The translations under genes and the position numbers were made by a program. Source: JBKJTP01 sp046590195 (GTDB taxonomy: Bacteria > Bacteroidota > Ignavibacteria > Palsa-1295). From it: DNA of 36,913 bases. This document shows positions 1 to 7,540 of the stretch, in pieces. The stretch is from NCBI GenBank assembly GCA_046590195.1, contig JBKJTP010000041.1, forward strand, positions 1 through 36,913, in the 5' to 3' direction. The notes beneath the pieces were generated by a model. The model was not told the DNA's origin, ran no database searches, and saw only the letters and a list, made by a program, of their open reading frames with translations. Each line of letters starts with the position of its first letter. Positions within the stretch are counted from its first letter, which is position 1.

Positions 1-852
1 CTCTCGCGCACTCGCGTATTCGTGTTGCAGCCGCTGACGGAAATAGATCTTAATGACATCATCGATAAGGCGCTCAACGAAGACGATGAGCTGCAAGGCG
101 TAACACTTGACGATGAAGCGCGCCGCGCTATGATGCTGCTCTCCGGCGGAGATGCAAGAAAGCTATTGAATGCTCTCGAACTCTCCGCGCAGCTTGCGCC
201 CCAGAAGCAGATCTCGCATGAAGTGGTCGAGCAATCGATCGGCCGCAAAGTCTCGCGATACGACAAAGGAGGCGAAGAGCATTATAACATTATCAGCGCA
301 TTCATCAAGTCGATGCGCGGGTCTGATCCGAACGGCGCGCTGTATTGGCTTGCACGCATGATCGATGCGGGTGAAGATCTGGAGTTCATCGCACGGCGAA
401 TGATCATCTTCGCAAGCGAAGATATCGGCAATGCGGACCCGAACGCGCTCTTGCTTGCAACAGCATGTTGGGATGCAGTGCGGGCGATCGGCTATCCGGA
501 AGCGACCATCATCTTTGGCCATGTCGTGACTTATCTCGCGACCGCATCGAAATCAAACGCATCGTACAAGGCTGTGGGGGAAGCGCTCGAACAAGTACGC
601 ATGCAGCCGAATCTGCCGGTGCCACTGCATTTGCGCAACGCACCAACGAAGCTGATGAAAGATCTCGGCTATCACAAAGGCTATCAATACGCGCACGACC
701 ACGAAGGCAATTTCGCGCGAAACATGCAGTATCTCCCCGACGAACTCAAAGACACGAAGTTCTATGAACCCGGCACCAGCGGCCGCGAAAAAGCAATCCG
801 CGAACGACTTGAATATCTCTGGCCAGATAAATATCCGAAGCAGCCAGAGTAA
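1..852 (+). CDS. rarA: Replication-associated recombination protein A (RarA/MgsA), C-terminal part
   Basis: The reading frame is open from base 1, so the gene is cut by the window edge; about 283 residues remain of a protein usually near 440, and the Walker A and B parts are missing. The visible start (LSRTRVFVLQPLTE) is the end of the AAA+ core, followed by the sensor-2 motif GGDARKLLNALE. Next comes the helical MgsA domain, with the family-typical GALYWLARMIDAGEDLEFIA and ASEDIGNADP. Members of this family are clamp-loader-like ATPases that act at stalled replication forks and form tetramers. The GTG at 22 is only an internal valine. The gene reads toward a convergent minus-strand gene and is followed by hairpins. 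Identity is firm from the C-terminal motifs. Confidence 0.93.
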   Translation, partial: LSRTRVFVLQPLTEIDLNDIIDKALNEDDELQGVTLDDEARRAMMLLSGGDARKLLNALELSAQLAPQKQISHEVVEQSIGRKVSRYDKGGEEHYNIISAFIKSMRGSDPNGALYWLARMIDAGEDLEFIARRMIIFASEDIGNADPNALLLATACWDAVRAIGYPEATIIFGHVVTYLATASKSNASYKAVGEALEQVRMQPNLPVPLHLRNAPTKLMKDLGYHKGYQYAHDHEGNFARNMQYLPDELKDTKFYEPGTSGREKAIRERLEYLWPDKYPKQPE

Positions 853-880
853 ATCTTACATGCCATCGTGAGCAGAGCCT

Positions 881-1003
881 CCCCTCGTTTGATGCCTCAG
901 CATCAAACGAGGGGCGGCGGAGTCGAAGGATCTCCCTCCATGTAAGAAACAGTCAGGGAGATCCTTCGACTTGCTAAAGCTCGCTCAGGATGACAGCGTC
1001 AAA
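881..1003. repeat. REP-like double hairpin element
   Basis: Two perfect inverted repeats lie back to back. The first pairs 881-895 with 900-914 (15 bp, loop of 4 nt, core CCCCTCGTTTGATGC). The second pairs 922-937 with 955-970 (16 bp, core GTCGAAGGATCTCCCT, loop of 17 nt). The right arm continues into GCTCGCTCAGGATGACA. The phrase GATCCTTCGAC...GCTCAGGATGACA is, from memory, a recurrent intergenic repeat in many unrelated bacterial genomes. The first hairpin could also help end rarA transcription. It contains no protein gene. Confidence 0.7.
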
Positions 1004-1020
1004 GTGTAGAAAAAAGCAAA

Positions 1021-1046
1021 GAGGCCGCGATATAGATCGCGGCCTC
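1021..1046. terminator. Bidirectional terminator between rarA and the Spy-like gene
   Basis: A perfect 11-bp stem (1021-1031 with 1036-1046, GAGGCCGCGAT) has an ATAG loop. Read on the minus strand it is followed by a T-rich run (TTTGCTTTTTT), so it best serves the minus-strand gene ending at 1076. On the plus strand the tail is TTCTTATGTT, which is weaker. Confidence 0.8.
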
Positions 1047-1075
1047 TTCTTATGTTGTGCTACGTAATAATAGTA

Positions 1076-1681
1076 TTACTTTGCATTCTTCTTTTCAAGC
1101 TTGTGCTGCATGCGCATCTCCTTGCGAAGCTCATGCTTCTCTGCGCCCTGAAGTTTTTCTGCACCTTCGAGCTTCTTGCCGTGGCGAGCCTTGATGTTCT
1201 CACGCATGTTCGCGCGCTTCTCCTTGATCTTTGCTGCGGCCTTCTCGCGCTGCTCTGCGGTGAGCACTGCTGCGATGCGGTCCTTCGTGGTCTTCAACTG
1301 TGCCTTCATCTCCTCGCGAGCTTCTTCGCGCGCTGCTTTGTCCTGCAACTTGTCAGCAGTGCGCGCAGCCTTCATGGCTTCGCGTGCATTTTGCAGACGT
1401 TGAATATCCTCAGTCAGGATCGGGCGAAGCTGCGCGACCTGCGCATCCGTTAGCTCAAGCTGCTTATCCATTTGCGCGAGGCGCTTTTCGACGCGCTCGG
1501 CGACCGTCATATTCTTGAAGCGATCCATCTTATGATCGCCCTGCTTATGATCGCCTTTCTGATGCATCGCTGGCTTATCGGCCTGTTGAGCGAATGCAGG
1601 TGCGCCTGCACCAAGCATGAATACGGCTACGAGTCCTAGCTTAAGGCTTCCCTTAATAGTGGTATTGAAAAGCTGTTTCAT
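1076..1681 (-). CDS. Spy/CpxP-like LTXXQ periplasmic protein
   Basis: This 201-residue protein has an N-terminal signal peptide ending in the signal-peptidase-I site AFA-QQ near residue 31. A short His/Lys-rich stretch (HQKGDHKQGDHKM) follows. The rest is a highly charged helix with two LTXXQ-like motifs, LTDAQVAQLRPIL near residue 77 and LTAEQREK near 141, as in the Spy/CpxP superfamily (also DUF4890) of periplasmic chaperones or metal-stress sensors. It is monocistronic, facing rarA and backed by a terminator. The His-rich segment hints at metal binding, but that is inference. The family is clear; the exact role is unknown. Confidence 0.75.
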   Translation of the reverse strand: MKQLFNTTIKGSLKLGLVAVFMLGAGAPAFAQQADKPAMHQKGDHKQGDHKMDRFKNMTVAERVEKRLAQMDKQLELTDAQVAQLRPILTEDIQRLQNAREAMKAARTADKLQDKAAREEAREEMKAQLKTTKDRIAAVLTAEQREKAAAKIKEKRANMRENIKARHGKKLEGAEKLQGAEKHELRKEMRMQHKLEKKNAK

Positions 1682-1925
1682 AGTAATGTCTTTGATAGTA
1701 ACTTCATAAAGAACGGGCGGCCCGCTTGCTCAGCCTGACCTCCACAGCGAGCATCCTAGCGTCGCTTGTACAGAATAGACTCAGATACTAACGCCGGGTT
1801 TAAGCAATACGCCCTTAATTGATTTTCATAGGGATCGGCGAAGAAGGGCGGAAAGGGCGCGATCCAGTCCCAGCCTCAAAATAGGCTTTCCTGAAACCCT
1901 AGGGGCGGGTTCGCGCGTTAGAGCC

Positions 1926-1972
1926 GTCCCTGAAAAAACGCGTCGGCTGGTAGTGGCCGCACGCTTCGGGAC
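1926..1972 (+). other. Imperfect hairpin immediately upstream of the SRP RNA
   Basis: GTCCC (1926-1930) and GAA (1932-1934) pair with TTC and GGGAC (1965-1972). Inside, GCGTCGGC (1940-1947) pairs with GCCG-c-ACGC (1956-1964). It ends 5 nt before the SRP RNA stem. It may be a transcribed 5' extension or a processing structure. I see no good promoter between it and the SRP RNA. Confidence 0.35.
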
Positions 1973-1977
1973 AAGTT

Positions 1978-2074
1978 GGACCAAGTCTTACGCAACGTCG
2001 ATACGCCCAACCGAGTCAGATCCGGAAGGAAGCAGCTCTCAGCAGTGTCTCGTGTGACGTAAGTCGCTTGGTCC
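1978..2074 (+). ncRNA. ffs: Signal recognition particle 4.5S RNA (small bacterial type)
   Basis: The domain IV signature is nearly exact at 2014-2035: GTCAGATCCGGAAGGAAGCA, with the CC-GGAA-GG tetraloop and the conserved asymmetric loop that binds Ffh. The ends close by a long helix: GGACCAAG (1978-1985) with CTTGGTCC (2067-2074), and CTTACG (1987-1992) with CGTAAG (2058-2063). The length is about 97 nt, normal for the Alu-less bacterial form. The closing helix is followed directly by six T residues (2075-2080), so it doubles as an intrinsic terminator. With Ffh and FtsY it directs membrane proteins to the translocon. Confidence is high because both motif and fold agree. Confidence 0.95.
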
Positions 2075-2080
2075 TTTTTT
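2067..2080 (+). terminator. SRP RNA 3' end and T-tract
   Basis: The 3' strand of the closing helix (2067-2074) is followed by TTTTTT at 2075-2080, a typical intrinsic end for a small stable RNA. Confidence 0.75.
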
Positions 2081-2197
2081 ATTGCCCCGCCCGAAATTTG
2101 CGCCCGCAAAATCTTCCCCTTACTGTAATTACTTTTTCGCCAAGCGGTTCTTATTAGACTGTTACAGCTATTAGATTTTGAGTCATCCTCTCGCAAT

Positions 2198-4189
2198 ATG
2201 ATCCGCTCGCTCGCCATATTCCTCATTCTATTATTTACCTCCAGCGATCTTTCAGCCCAGACGCATACGATGCGCTCGTTGCATGGGCCTGATGGGGCGA
2301 GCATATATGAGATTGACATTTCGCCGGACGGTCGATTTTTCGTAAGTACCTCAAAAGAGTTGTACTATCATGGCCCAACCGATCTGCGCTTTAGCACTAT
2401 CCCTAGGGTATTTGCGGCACCTTCAATTGCTATTGACTCCAATGGGAAAGTCTACTACTCTGATGCCAATGGCGTTGGAACAGTCGAAGGCCAGATCCTC
2501 AATGAAGTAGTTGGTCTATCGCCTTTCAAGACAAAGAACGCGATTCTGATCGTAGACAGAACTACTCTCACGATCATATCAGGTAGCGTTTTCGCTCGAC
2601 TGATCAACGGCAACTGGGTGTATGACACACTGCCTGGAGGAGTAGGAGATGTGCAGATCAAAGGCGATACTCTTGTGGCATCAACTGGTGCAGGGCTCTA
2701 TTACAAAGTTGAAGGTGCTGATATTGAATGGACTAAAATAGGGTCGCAGATATCAGGTTCGATTCGTACCTTCGAGCTCACTCCTATTGGGTTGATCGCA
2801 GGGACGCGTTCGCAGGGGGTCTGGATTAGTGATAGGATCGGCGGTGAGCTTCGATCGATCTCCAACAATCTGGATGACTGGCAGATCAATGACGTGCTGT
2901 ATTCGGACGGTCGTATCTACACTTCGCATCCCAATAATATTTATACTACGTCCGACCTTGGTGAAACATGGATCGAAGGACAAGATCGCATTCGAACACT
3001 TCGCGTAGATGCGTTGGCAGCACATAATGGCGTTGTTTACGCAGCTTCAGATGGTCTATTCATTTCCGAGGATCAAGGCGAAAGCTGGAGAGCCTTGAAT
3101 GTTGGCTTTGCAGAATCGCAGGTCAGTGCCATCATCGAATACAAGGGCGATGTCTGGACAGGCTCGACGCTGTCCGCTGTGCACAAATATTGGCCTTCTG
3201 GCGATTCATGGCTCGATCAAAATAGGGGACTACGCTCGAATGGTACTGTGATGAAGTTCATCGTCCATGCTGATACGCTCTATGCACTTGAACAGCGCGG
3301 CGGGCTATTCAAGTGGAGATGGGATTCGAGCGCATGGGTCAGCGTCCCTCTGACATTCTCAGTTAGCAGCCTGTATTACGATATGGAGATGCTTGATGAA
3401 CGCACAGCAGTTATCGTTTCAGAGAGCGTGCACATCCTTGATCTCGTGACTGGTGCATTCACGCGCAAGCAATTCGGCGAGTTCCAGATCCGTGATGTTG
3501 AAGTGGCGAATAATAAGATCTATCTCGCATCCGATAGCGGTTTGTTTGCCTCTGCTGATAGAGGTATAACCTGGGAAGGGATCGGGGTTGGTCGATTCTA
3601 CAAAGTTGCAGTTGTGGGTGGTGTGATCGTTACGGAGGTCTCAGCAACACGATTGCTGCGCTCTACAGATGAGGGCAAAACGTGGGACGTGCTTGATGAA
3701 CGGCTCGACGATCTACACAGAATAGACGACAAGCTTTACGCAATAAGAAACATCACCTATGTTTCATCCGATAAAGGAACAACCTGGCAACCTTTTGCAG
3801 ACAAAAGTATATCGGAGCTTCATTCAATGTACAAAACATCGACAGGTCAAATGCTGGTTGGTGTAAATAGCGAAGGACTTATGGAAGCGGTGACGGCATC
3901 CGGAGTAGCCGACAAGATCAAAGCTCCTGCCTTCAGGATCGGCACTTCACCAAATCCATTCGCTTCGAAGCTCACGATCACATATGAGCCGCTCGGTGCA
4001 GCAACCGTCGAGATCAACATATACAACGAAGCTGGTCAGGTAGTCGCCAGTTTATTACGCAGCGGAAGCGCTGAGCCGGGTACACATTCTATTGAGTGGG
4101 ACGCGCGCGATCTGCCGAGCGGAGCTTATATTGTAGAAGTGCGAGATGCTGTTAGGATCGAGTCATCCAAGGTGATGCTAACGCGTTAA
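2198..4189 (+). CDS. Secreted Asp-box (BNR/YCF48-like) propeller protein with type IX sorting domain
   Basis: This 663-residue protein starts with a signal peptide (MIRSLAIFLILLFTSS, cleavage near SAQ at 21). It carries repeated Asp-box motifs of the form S-x-D-x-G-x-T-W: TSSDLGETW, SEDQGESW, SADRGITW, STDEGKTW and SSDKGTTW, typical of beta-propellers in sialidase-like and YCF48-like proteins. The last 80 or so residues (SPNPFASKLTITYEPLG through LPSGAYIVEV to KVMLTR) match a Por secretion C-terminal sorting domain, so export across the outer membrane and surface attachment or release are likely. No catalytic residues can be assigned; binding or structural roles are possible. It follows the SRP RNA terminator and ends before a long gene-free stretch. 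Confidence 0.85.
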   Translation: MIRSLAIFLILLFTSSDLSAQTHTMRSLHGPDGASIYEIDISPDGRFFVSTSKELYYHGPTDLRFSTIPRVFAAPSIAIDSNGKVYYSDANGVGTVEGQILNEVVGLSPFKTKNAILIVDRTTLTIISGSVFARLINGNWVYDTLPGGVGDVQIKGDTLVASTGAGLYYKVEGADIEWTKIGSQISGSIRTFELTPIGLIAGTRSQGVWISDRIGGELRSISNNLDDWQINDVLYSDGRIYTSHPNNIYTTSDLGETWIEGQDRIRTLRVDALAAHNGVVYAASDGLFISEDQGESWRALNVGFAESQVSAIIEYKGDVWTGSTLSAVHKYWPSGDSWLDQNRGLRSNGTVMKFIVHADTLYALEQRGGLFKWRWDSSAWVSVPLTFSVSSLYYDMEMLDERTAVIVSESVHILDLVTGAFTRKQFGEFQIRDVEVANNKIYLASDSGLFASADRGITWEGIGVGRFYKVAVVGGVIVTEVSATRLLRSTDEGKTWDVLDERLDDLHRIDDKLYAIRNITYVSSDKGTTWQPFADKSISELHSMYKTSTGQMLVGVNSEGLMEAVTASGVADKIKAPAFRIGTSPNPFASKLTITYEPLGAATVEINIYNEAGQVVASLLRSGSAEPGTHSIEWDARDLPSGAYIVEVRDAVRIESSKVMLTR

Positions 4190-4412
4190 GTTAGCCAACT
4201 GAGATAGATGCAAATGAGCTTGCAGTTCTGTGATCCATACGCAACCCCACGAAATGCGCGAGCATCTCTCCGTTGAGGGATCATTGAAGGCATCCAGGAA
4301 TAGTAGGGCTGCCCTTTCTCCAAGGGTACTTTCTCCCCCAAAATTATGTTTGGTAACTGCGGTAAAATGCGCTGAATGGGTCAATAGCTAAGGTAAAAGT
4401 TGGTGACCACAT

Positions 4413-4441
4413 TTGGAAATTCGCAATTCTTGTCGTATATT
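4413..4441 (+). promoter_or_regulatory. Strong sigma70-like promoter ahead of the RNase E/G leader
   Basis: TTGGAA at 4413-4418 and TATATT at 4436-4441 are separated by exactly 17 nt. Transcription would begin near 4448-4450, right before the first hairpin. No protein start follows for about 1.1 kb, so the promoter would drive either a separate RNA or a very long leader of the RNase gene at 5545. Confidence 0.6.
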
Positions 4442-4447
4442 AACGCT

Positions 4448-4938
4448 CCGTTAGGTCGGTCTTCCGACAGAATGGAAGCGATGGGCGCGTGCCTGTTGCG
4501 TGCGTTTGTTGTGGATCGGCAACGATCCTGATCGGCCCTTATGGAAGGCCTTTTACTACTAGTCCTGGCGCTTTGCGCCGGCTTATGTTGTCACTACCAT
4601 CCATACGAGTCGATCGGTTCGACTACCGATTTTTACCCAGTTTTCATCCGTTTTCCTAGTTCATTCAATTTAACAGGTTCACAACTGACTGACCGCGTAG
4701 GTTAGGTCACTGATGATTTGGATCATCGAGTGATCGTGCTGGTCAGAGGAAGCAGCCTTGCCATCGCTTTGCGATCTGGCAGGTCTTCAGTGGATCTTCA
4801 CAGAATTGATCCGATCATTGGGTCCTGAAGCGCCTGTCACATTTCCTGTCACGGATCGCTTAGGGACGAAGTCACCTGCAGAAAGGTCTGGACGATCTGT
4901 CGTCCAAGCCAGCTAGCCATTAAACCATAGTTGCTAGC
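4448..4938 (+). ncRNA. Candidate large structured RNA or 5' leader (about ten hairpins)
   Basis: Perfect or near-perfect stems occur in close succession. GTCGG/CCGAC pairs 4455-4459 with 4464-4468. GGATCG/CGATCC (4513-4518 with 4523-4528) closes a GCAA tetraloop. GGCGC/GCGCC pairs 4567-4571 with 4575-4579, and ATCGGT/ACCGAT pairs 4613-4618 with 4625-4630 before TTTTT. A nested arm has CTGACC/GGTCAG (4689-4694, 4741-4746) around TCACT-GATGAT / ATCATC-AGTGA (4707-4733). TGCCATCGC / GCGATCTGGCA spans 4759-4781. CTTCAG..CTGAAG (4785-4830) encloses GGATC/GATCC. GGACGA/TCGTCC pairs 4890-4895 with 4900-4905, and GCTAGC repeats at 4912 and 4933. The direct repeat CCTGTCAC occurs at 4833 and 4845. I could not match RNase P RNA, tmRNA or 6S RNA consensus. 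The class is unknown. Confidence 0.42.
4613..4634 (+). terminator. Possible weak intrinsic terminator inside the structured tract
   Basis: A 6-bp stem ATCGGT (4613-4618) / ACCGAT (4625-4630) is followed by TTTTT (4630-4634). If it works, the promoter at 4413 would make an RNA of about 185 nt; if not, the transcript could continue to the RNase gene. A competing stem GTCGA/TCGAC overlaps it. Confidence 0.3.
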
Positions 4939-5544
4939 AGCTAGAAACTACATCGATCATCGATCGCGCTAACCGACCCACCCCGAGGTCCGCGGCCGGT
5001 CGCAACCGATCCAGCAAAGAATAGTGCAGAAGCTCGTTTGTTACTTTGTGTACTTGCTTGACCGCCTCGCCGCTTGGTGGGTGGGCTCTGGCGCTCGGAC
5101 GCTCCTGCGTCACTTGCGCACCAGACAAGTAGCCGTACGCCAAACGCTCGCCACGGGATCTGTCACTGAGCGATCCGCTCAGGCACGGACTCCGCGGAAG
5201 CTTCTCCGACTATGCCGGAATCGGTCCGAGAACGCCCACCACCAGTTTGGTAGCTACCAGCTTGGTGTGTGTGTGAATTCGAGTGATCCAGCATCCGAAA
5301 GTCCCTCCAGCATCTGCTCCCGTCAACTGATCATCCGGATCGTCCCATCCGCGCCACCCCTGGTTCGGACTAAAACCACCCATCTCCAGCCGATCAAGAT
5401 CCGTCCTTAAAGCGGGCTGATACGCTGTGCGTGTGTGAATTCGTGAAGTCTCGCTGCTTTCCTCGTAGCATTTCCAGCAATACGCGCTGAATTGGGCATG
5501 TGCCATTTCGGCTAGTGTTGGTTTGTGTGTGAATTCATCACACC
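4939..5544 (+). other. Gene-free stretch directly upstream of the RNase E/G start
   Basis: Open frames here (for example 5024-5410 on the plus strand and 5210-5506 on the minus strand) have no recognisable family and odd composition, so I do not call genes. More hairpins occur, such as GACGC/GCGTC (5098-5111) and CTGAGCG/CGCTCAG (5166-5182). The part between about 5282 and 5405 is visibly C-rich and G-poor, so probably little structured as RNA. Three copies of GTGTGTGAATTC lie within it. No Shine-Dalgarno sequence precedes the ATG at 5545. Confidence 0.5.
5269..5536 (+). repeat. Three dispersed GTGTGTGAATTC motifs before the RNase E/G gene
   Basis: Identical 12-mers sit at 5269-5280, 5431-5442 and 5525-5536. 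Each has a TG-rich lead-in, and the first two continue with G after the motif. The last copy ends 8 nt before the ATG, where it continues as GAATTCATCACACC and forms a near-palindrome around TGAATTCA with one bulged T. Its location overlaps the ribosome landing site, which suggests control of translation or of message cleavage by the encoded RNase (inference). Confidence 0.7.
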
Positions 5545-7497
5545 ATGATCCGATTAAGGAAAGAGATCTTCATCAACGCCATCAGCGATGATGAGGTGAG
5601 AATAGCGATCACAGAGAACGACCGGCTGGTCGAGCTCTTCGTGGAAACCCCAGAGACCGAGCGCCACGTCGGCGATATCTACCTCGGCAAGGTAGCAAAG
5701 GTCATCCCAGGTATGAACGCCGCGTTCGTCAACGTCGGCCTCGAGCAGGATGCCTTCCTGCATTTCAGCGATATTGGAGACTCGTTCTCGACCAGTTCGG
5801 CCTATCTCTCCGGAGAAGACGCCGAGATGGAAGATGACGATGTCGACGACGAAGAGGATGACTACCTCGTCGAAGAAGGCGCGACCGGTCAGGAGCAGAA
5901 GATCTTCCGCCCGCGCGACCGGCAGCCACGCAGCCCACGTCCTGAGCGAGGCTCCGACCGCAATTCCGATCGCTCCCCGGATCGTGAGGGTGGCCCAGCT
6001 CGCAAGGTGATCGGCTCCGATGGCATCGCCGTCGCCAAGCCGATGGATCTGAAGCTCGCGAATCAGCGCGACATGCGCCCTCGCGCAGCCCGCGCCAACG
6101 ACCGCAATTTCCCAACGCTGCTTCAATCGAACGTCTCGATCGAGCCGGGCCAGAACATCCTCGTTCAGGTCACTCGTGAGGCATTCGCGAATAAGGGCGT
6201 TCGCGTTACGAGCCGCATCTCGATCCCAGGCCGCTTCCTCGTGCTCGTACCATTCGAGCCAGGTATCGGTATCAGCCGCAAAGTGTATTCGGTCCGTGAG
6301 CGCAGCCGGTTGCGCCGTATCATCCGTTCGCTCAAGCCCCGTGAGCTCGGCGTGATCATTCGCACGGTTGCTGAGAACAAGGAAGAGTCTGCGCTTCGCG
6401 AAGATCTTCAGAAGCTTCTCGACATCTGGAAAGAGATCGAGACGAAGATCAAGGATATCGATCCGCCAACGCTCGTGTATCAGGATTCGAGCATTACCTC
6501 ATCGGTCATGCGCGATCTCTTCTCGCCTGACGTGAGCCGCATCGTGATCGATTCGAAGAAGATGTACAAAGAGGTGATGGAGTATGTCGAGTGGGCAGCT
6601 CCGAATCTCACTGGTGCCGTTGAGCAGCACAAGGCCAGCGAGCCGATGTTCGATTCATATGACATTGAGCATCAGATCGAGTCATCGCTCTCGCGGAAGA
6701 TACCGCTGCCTTCAGGTGGCTATCTCTTTGTCGAGCACACCGAAGCGATGGTGGTGATCGACGTGAACTCCGGCCGCTATGCAGCCCGCCGCGAGCAAGA
6801 GCTGAACTCACTCAAGACCAATCTTGAAGCAGCGCGCGAAACAGCGCGTCAGTTGCGTCTCCGCGATATCGGCGGTATCATCGTTGTCGATTTCATCGAC
6901 ATGCAGGATGAGCGCAACAAGAAGAAAGTCTATGATGAGATGAAGAAGGAGTTCAGGAAAGATCGCGCGAAGTCGTCGATCCTCCCACTCACCGACTTCG
7001 GCATCATGCAGATCACGCGTCAACGTATTCGCCAGTCGATCATGCATTCGCTCTCAGAGCAATGTCCGGTCTGTGGAGGCACAGGATTGCTGGTATCGAA
7101 GACGACGATCATCAAGCAGATCGAGCGCTGGCTCGAGCGCTTCCGCGCAGAGAATAGAGAGCGCAAGCTTCTGCTCACTGTTAACCCGACGCTTGCTGAG
7201 ATGTTGACGAGCGGACTCATGTCACCGCTTCGCAATATCCAGCTCAAGTATCTGATGCGCATTCAGCTTCAGACGGATGAGACACTTACGGGTGACGAAT
7301 TCCGCTTCCACAGTCCGAAGCAGCGTAAGGATGTAACGTCCGACTACAACTCGCAGCGCGAAGCGCAAGTGAGCGATGAGTCGCTGTTGGATGAAGGCAT
7401 CGAGGCTGAAGATGAGCGCGAGTCTCGCAGGGACTTTGGCGGCCGTCCGCAACGCAGCAGCCAACCTCGCAGACGCGAACGAGAAGCACAGGACTAA
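5545..7497 (+). CDS. rng: Ribonuclease E/G family endoribonuclease
   Basis: This 650-residue protein opens like RNase G (RKEIFINAISDDEVRIAI...) and has an S1 domain (about 35-220). The catalytic core contains VVIDVNSGRY (Asp406) and VVDFIDM (Asp449), the two metal-binding aspartates of this family, and the zinc-link CPVC at 507-510. The enzyme cuts single-stranded RNA for rRNA maturation and mRNA decay. The S1 domain is split by about 110 extra residues (79-190). The insert begins acidic (EDAEMEDDDVDDEEDD) and turns arginine-rich (RPRDRQPRSPRPERGSDRN), so it is probably disordered. A short charged tail ends the protein; there is no long RNase E scaffold domain. It is followed by its own terminator. 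The symbol rng is by family; rne is possible. Confidence 0.93.
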   Translation: MIRLRKEIFINAISDDEVRIAITENDRLVELFVETPETERHVGDIYLGKVAKVIPGMNAAFVNVGLEQDAFLHFSDIGDSFSTSSAYLSGEDAEMEDDDVDDEEDDYLVEEGATGQEQKIFRPRDRQPRSPRPERGSDRNSDRSPDREGGPARKVIGSDGIAVAKPMDLKLANQRDMRPRAARANDRNFPTLLQSNVSIEPGQNILVQVTREAFANKGVRVTSRISIPGRFLVLVPFEPGIGISRKVYSVRERSRLRRIIRSLKPRELGVIIRTVAENKEESALREDLQKLLDIWKEIETKIKDIDPPTLVYQDSSITSSVMRDLFSPDVSRIVIDSKKMYKEVMEYVEWAAPNLTGAVEQHKASEPMFDSYDIEHQIESSLSRKIPLPSGGYLFVEHTEAMVVIDVNSGRYAARREQELNSLKTNLEAARETARQLRLRDIGGIIVVDFIDMQDERNKKKVYDEMKKEFRKDRAKSSILPLTDFGIMQITRQRIRQSIMHSLSEQCPVCGGTGLLVSKTTIIKQIERWLERFRAENRERKLLLTVNPTLAEMLTSGLMSPLRNIQLKYLMRIQLQTDETLTGDEFRFHSPKQRKDVTSDYNSQREAQVSDESLLDEGIEAEDERESRRDFGGRPQRSSQPRRREREAQD

Positions 7498-7511
7498 GCT
7501 AAGAAAATAGA

Positions 7512-7540
7512 GAAGGCAGCCCGAAACGGCTGCCTTCTTT
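7512..7540 (+). terminator. Terminator of the RNase E/G gene
   Basis: A perfect 10-bp stem GAAGGCAGCC (7512-7521) / GGCTGCCTTC (7528-7537) with loop CGAAAC is followed by TTTATTTATG, 15 nt after the stop codon. Confidence 0.85.

Noticed and set aside
4178..4384. Minus-strand frame of 68 codons after the secreted protein
   Set aside because: No family recognised and it overlaps the end of the upstream gene; could be a remnant but nothing supports it.
4611..4634. tRNA T-loop-like TTCGACT in the structured tract
   Set aside because: The flanking stem has the wrong register for a T-arm and no acceptor stem or CCA end is found, so it is not a tRNA or tmRNA end.
4448..5280. RNase P RNA or tmRNA in the gene-free tract
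   Set aside because: I could not find the conserved P4 segments (AGGAAAGTCC, ACAGAAA), a tag-peptide frame, or a tRNA-like end.
5024..5410. Plus-strand frame of 128 codons upstream of the RNase gene
   Set aside because: Unusual composition with Arg/Ser/Leu bias, no domain, no conservation signal visible, and it overlaps hairpins and the C-rich tract.
5554..6126. Long minus-strand frame (190 codons) opposite the RNase gene
   Set aside because: It is the antisense of the charged, repetitive insertion; no family, no start context, and the plus-strand gene is certain.
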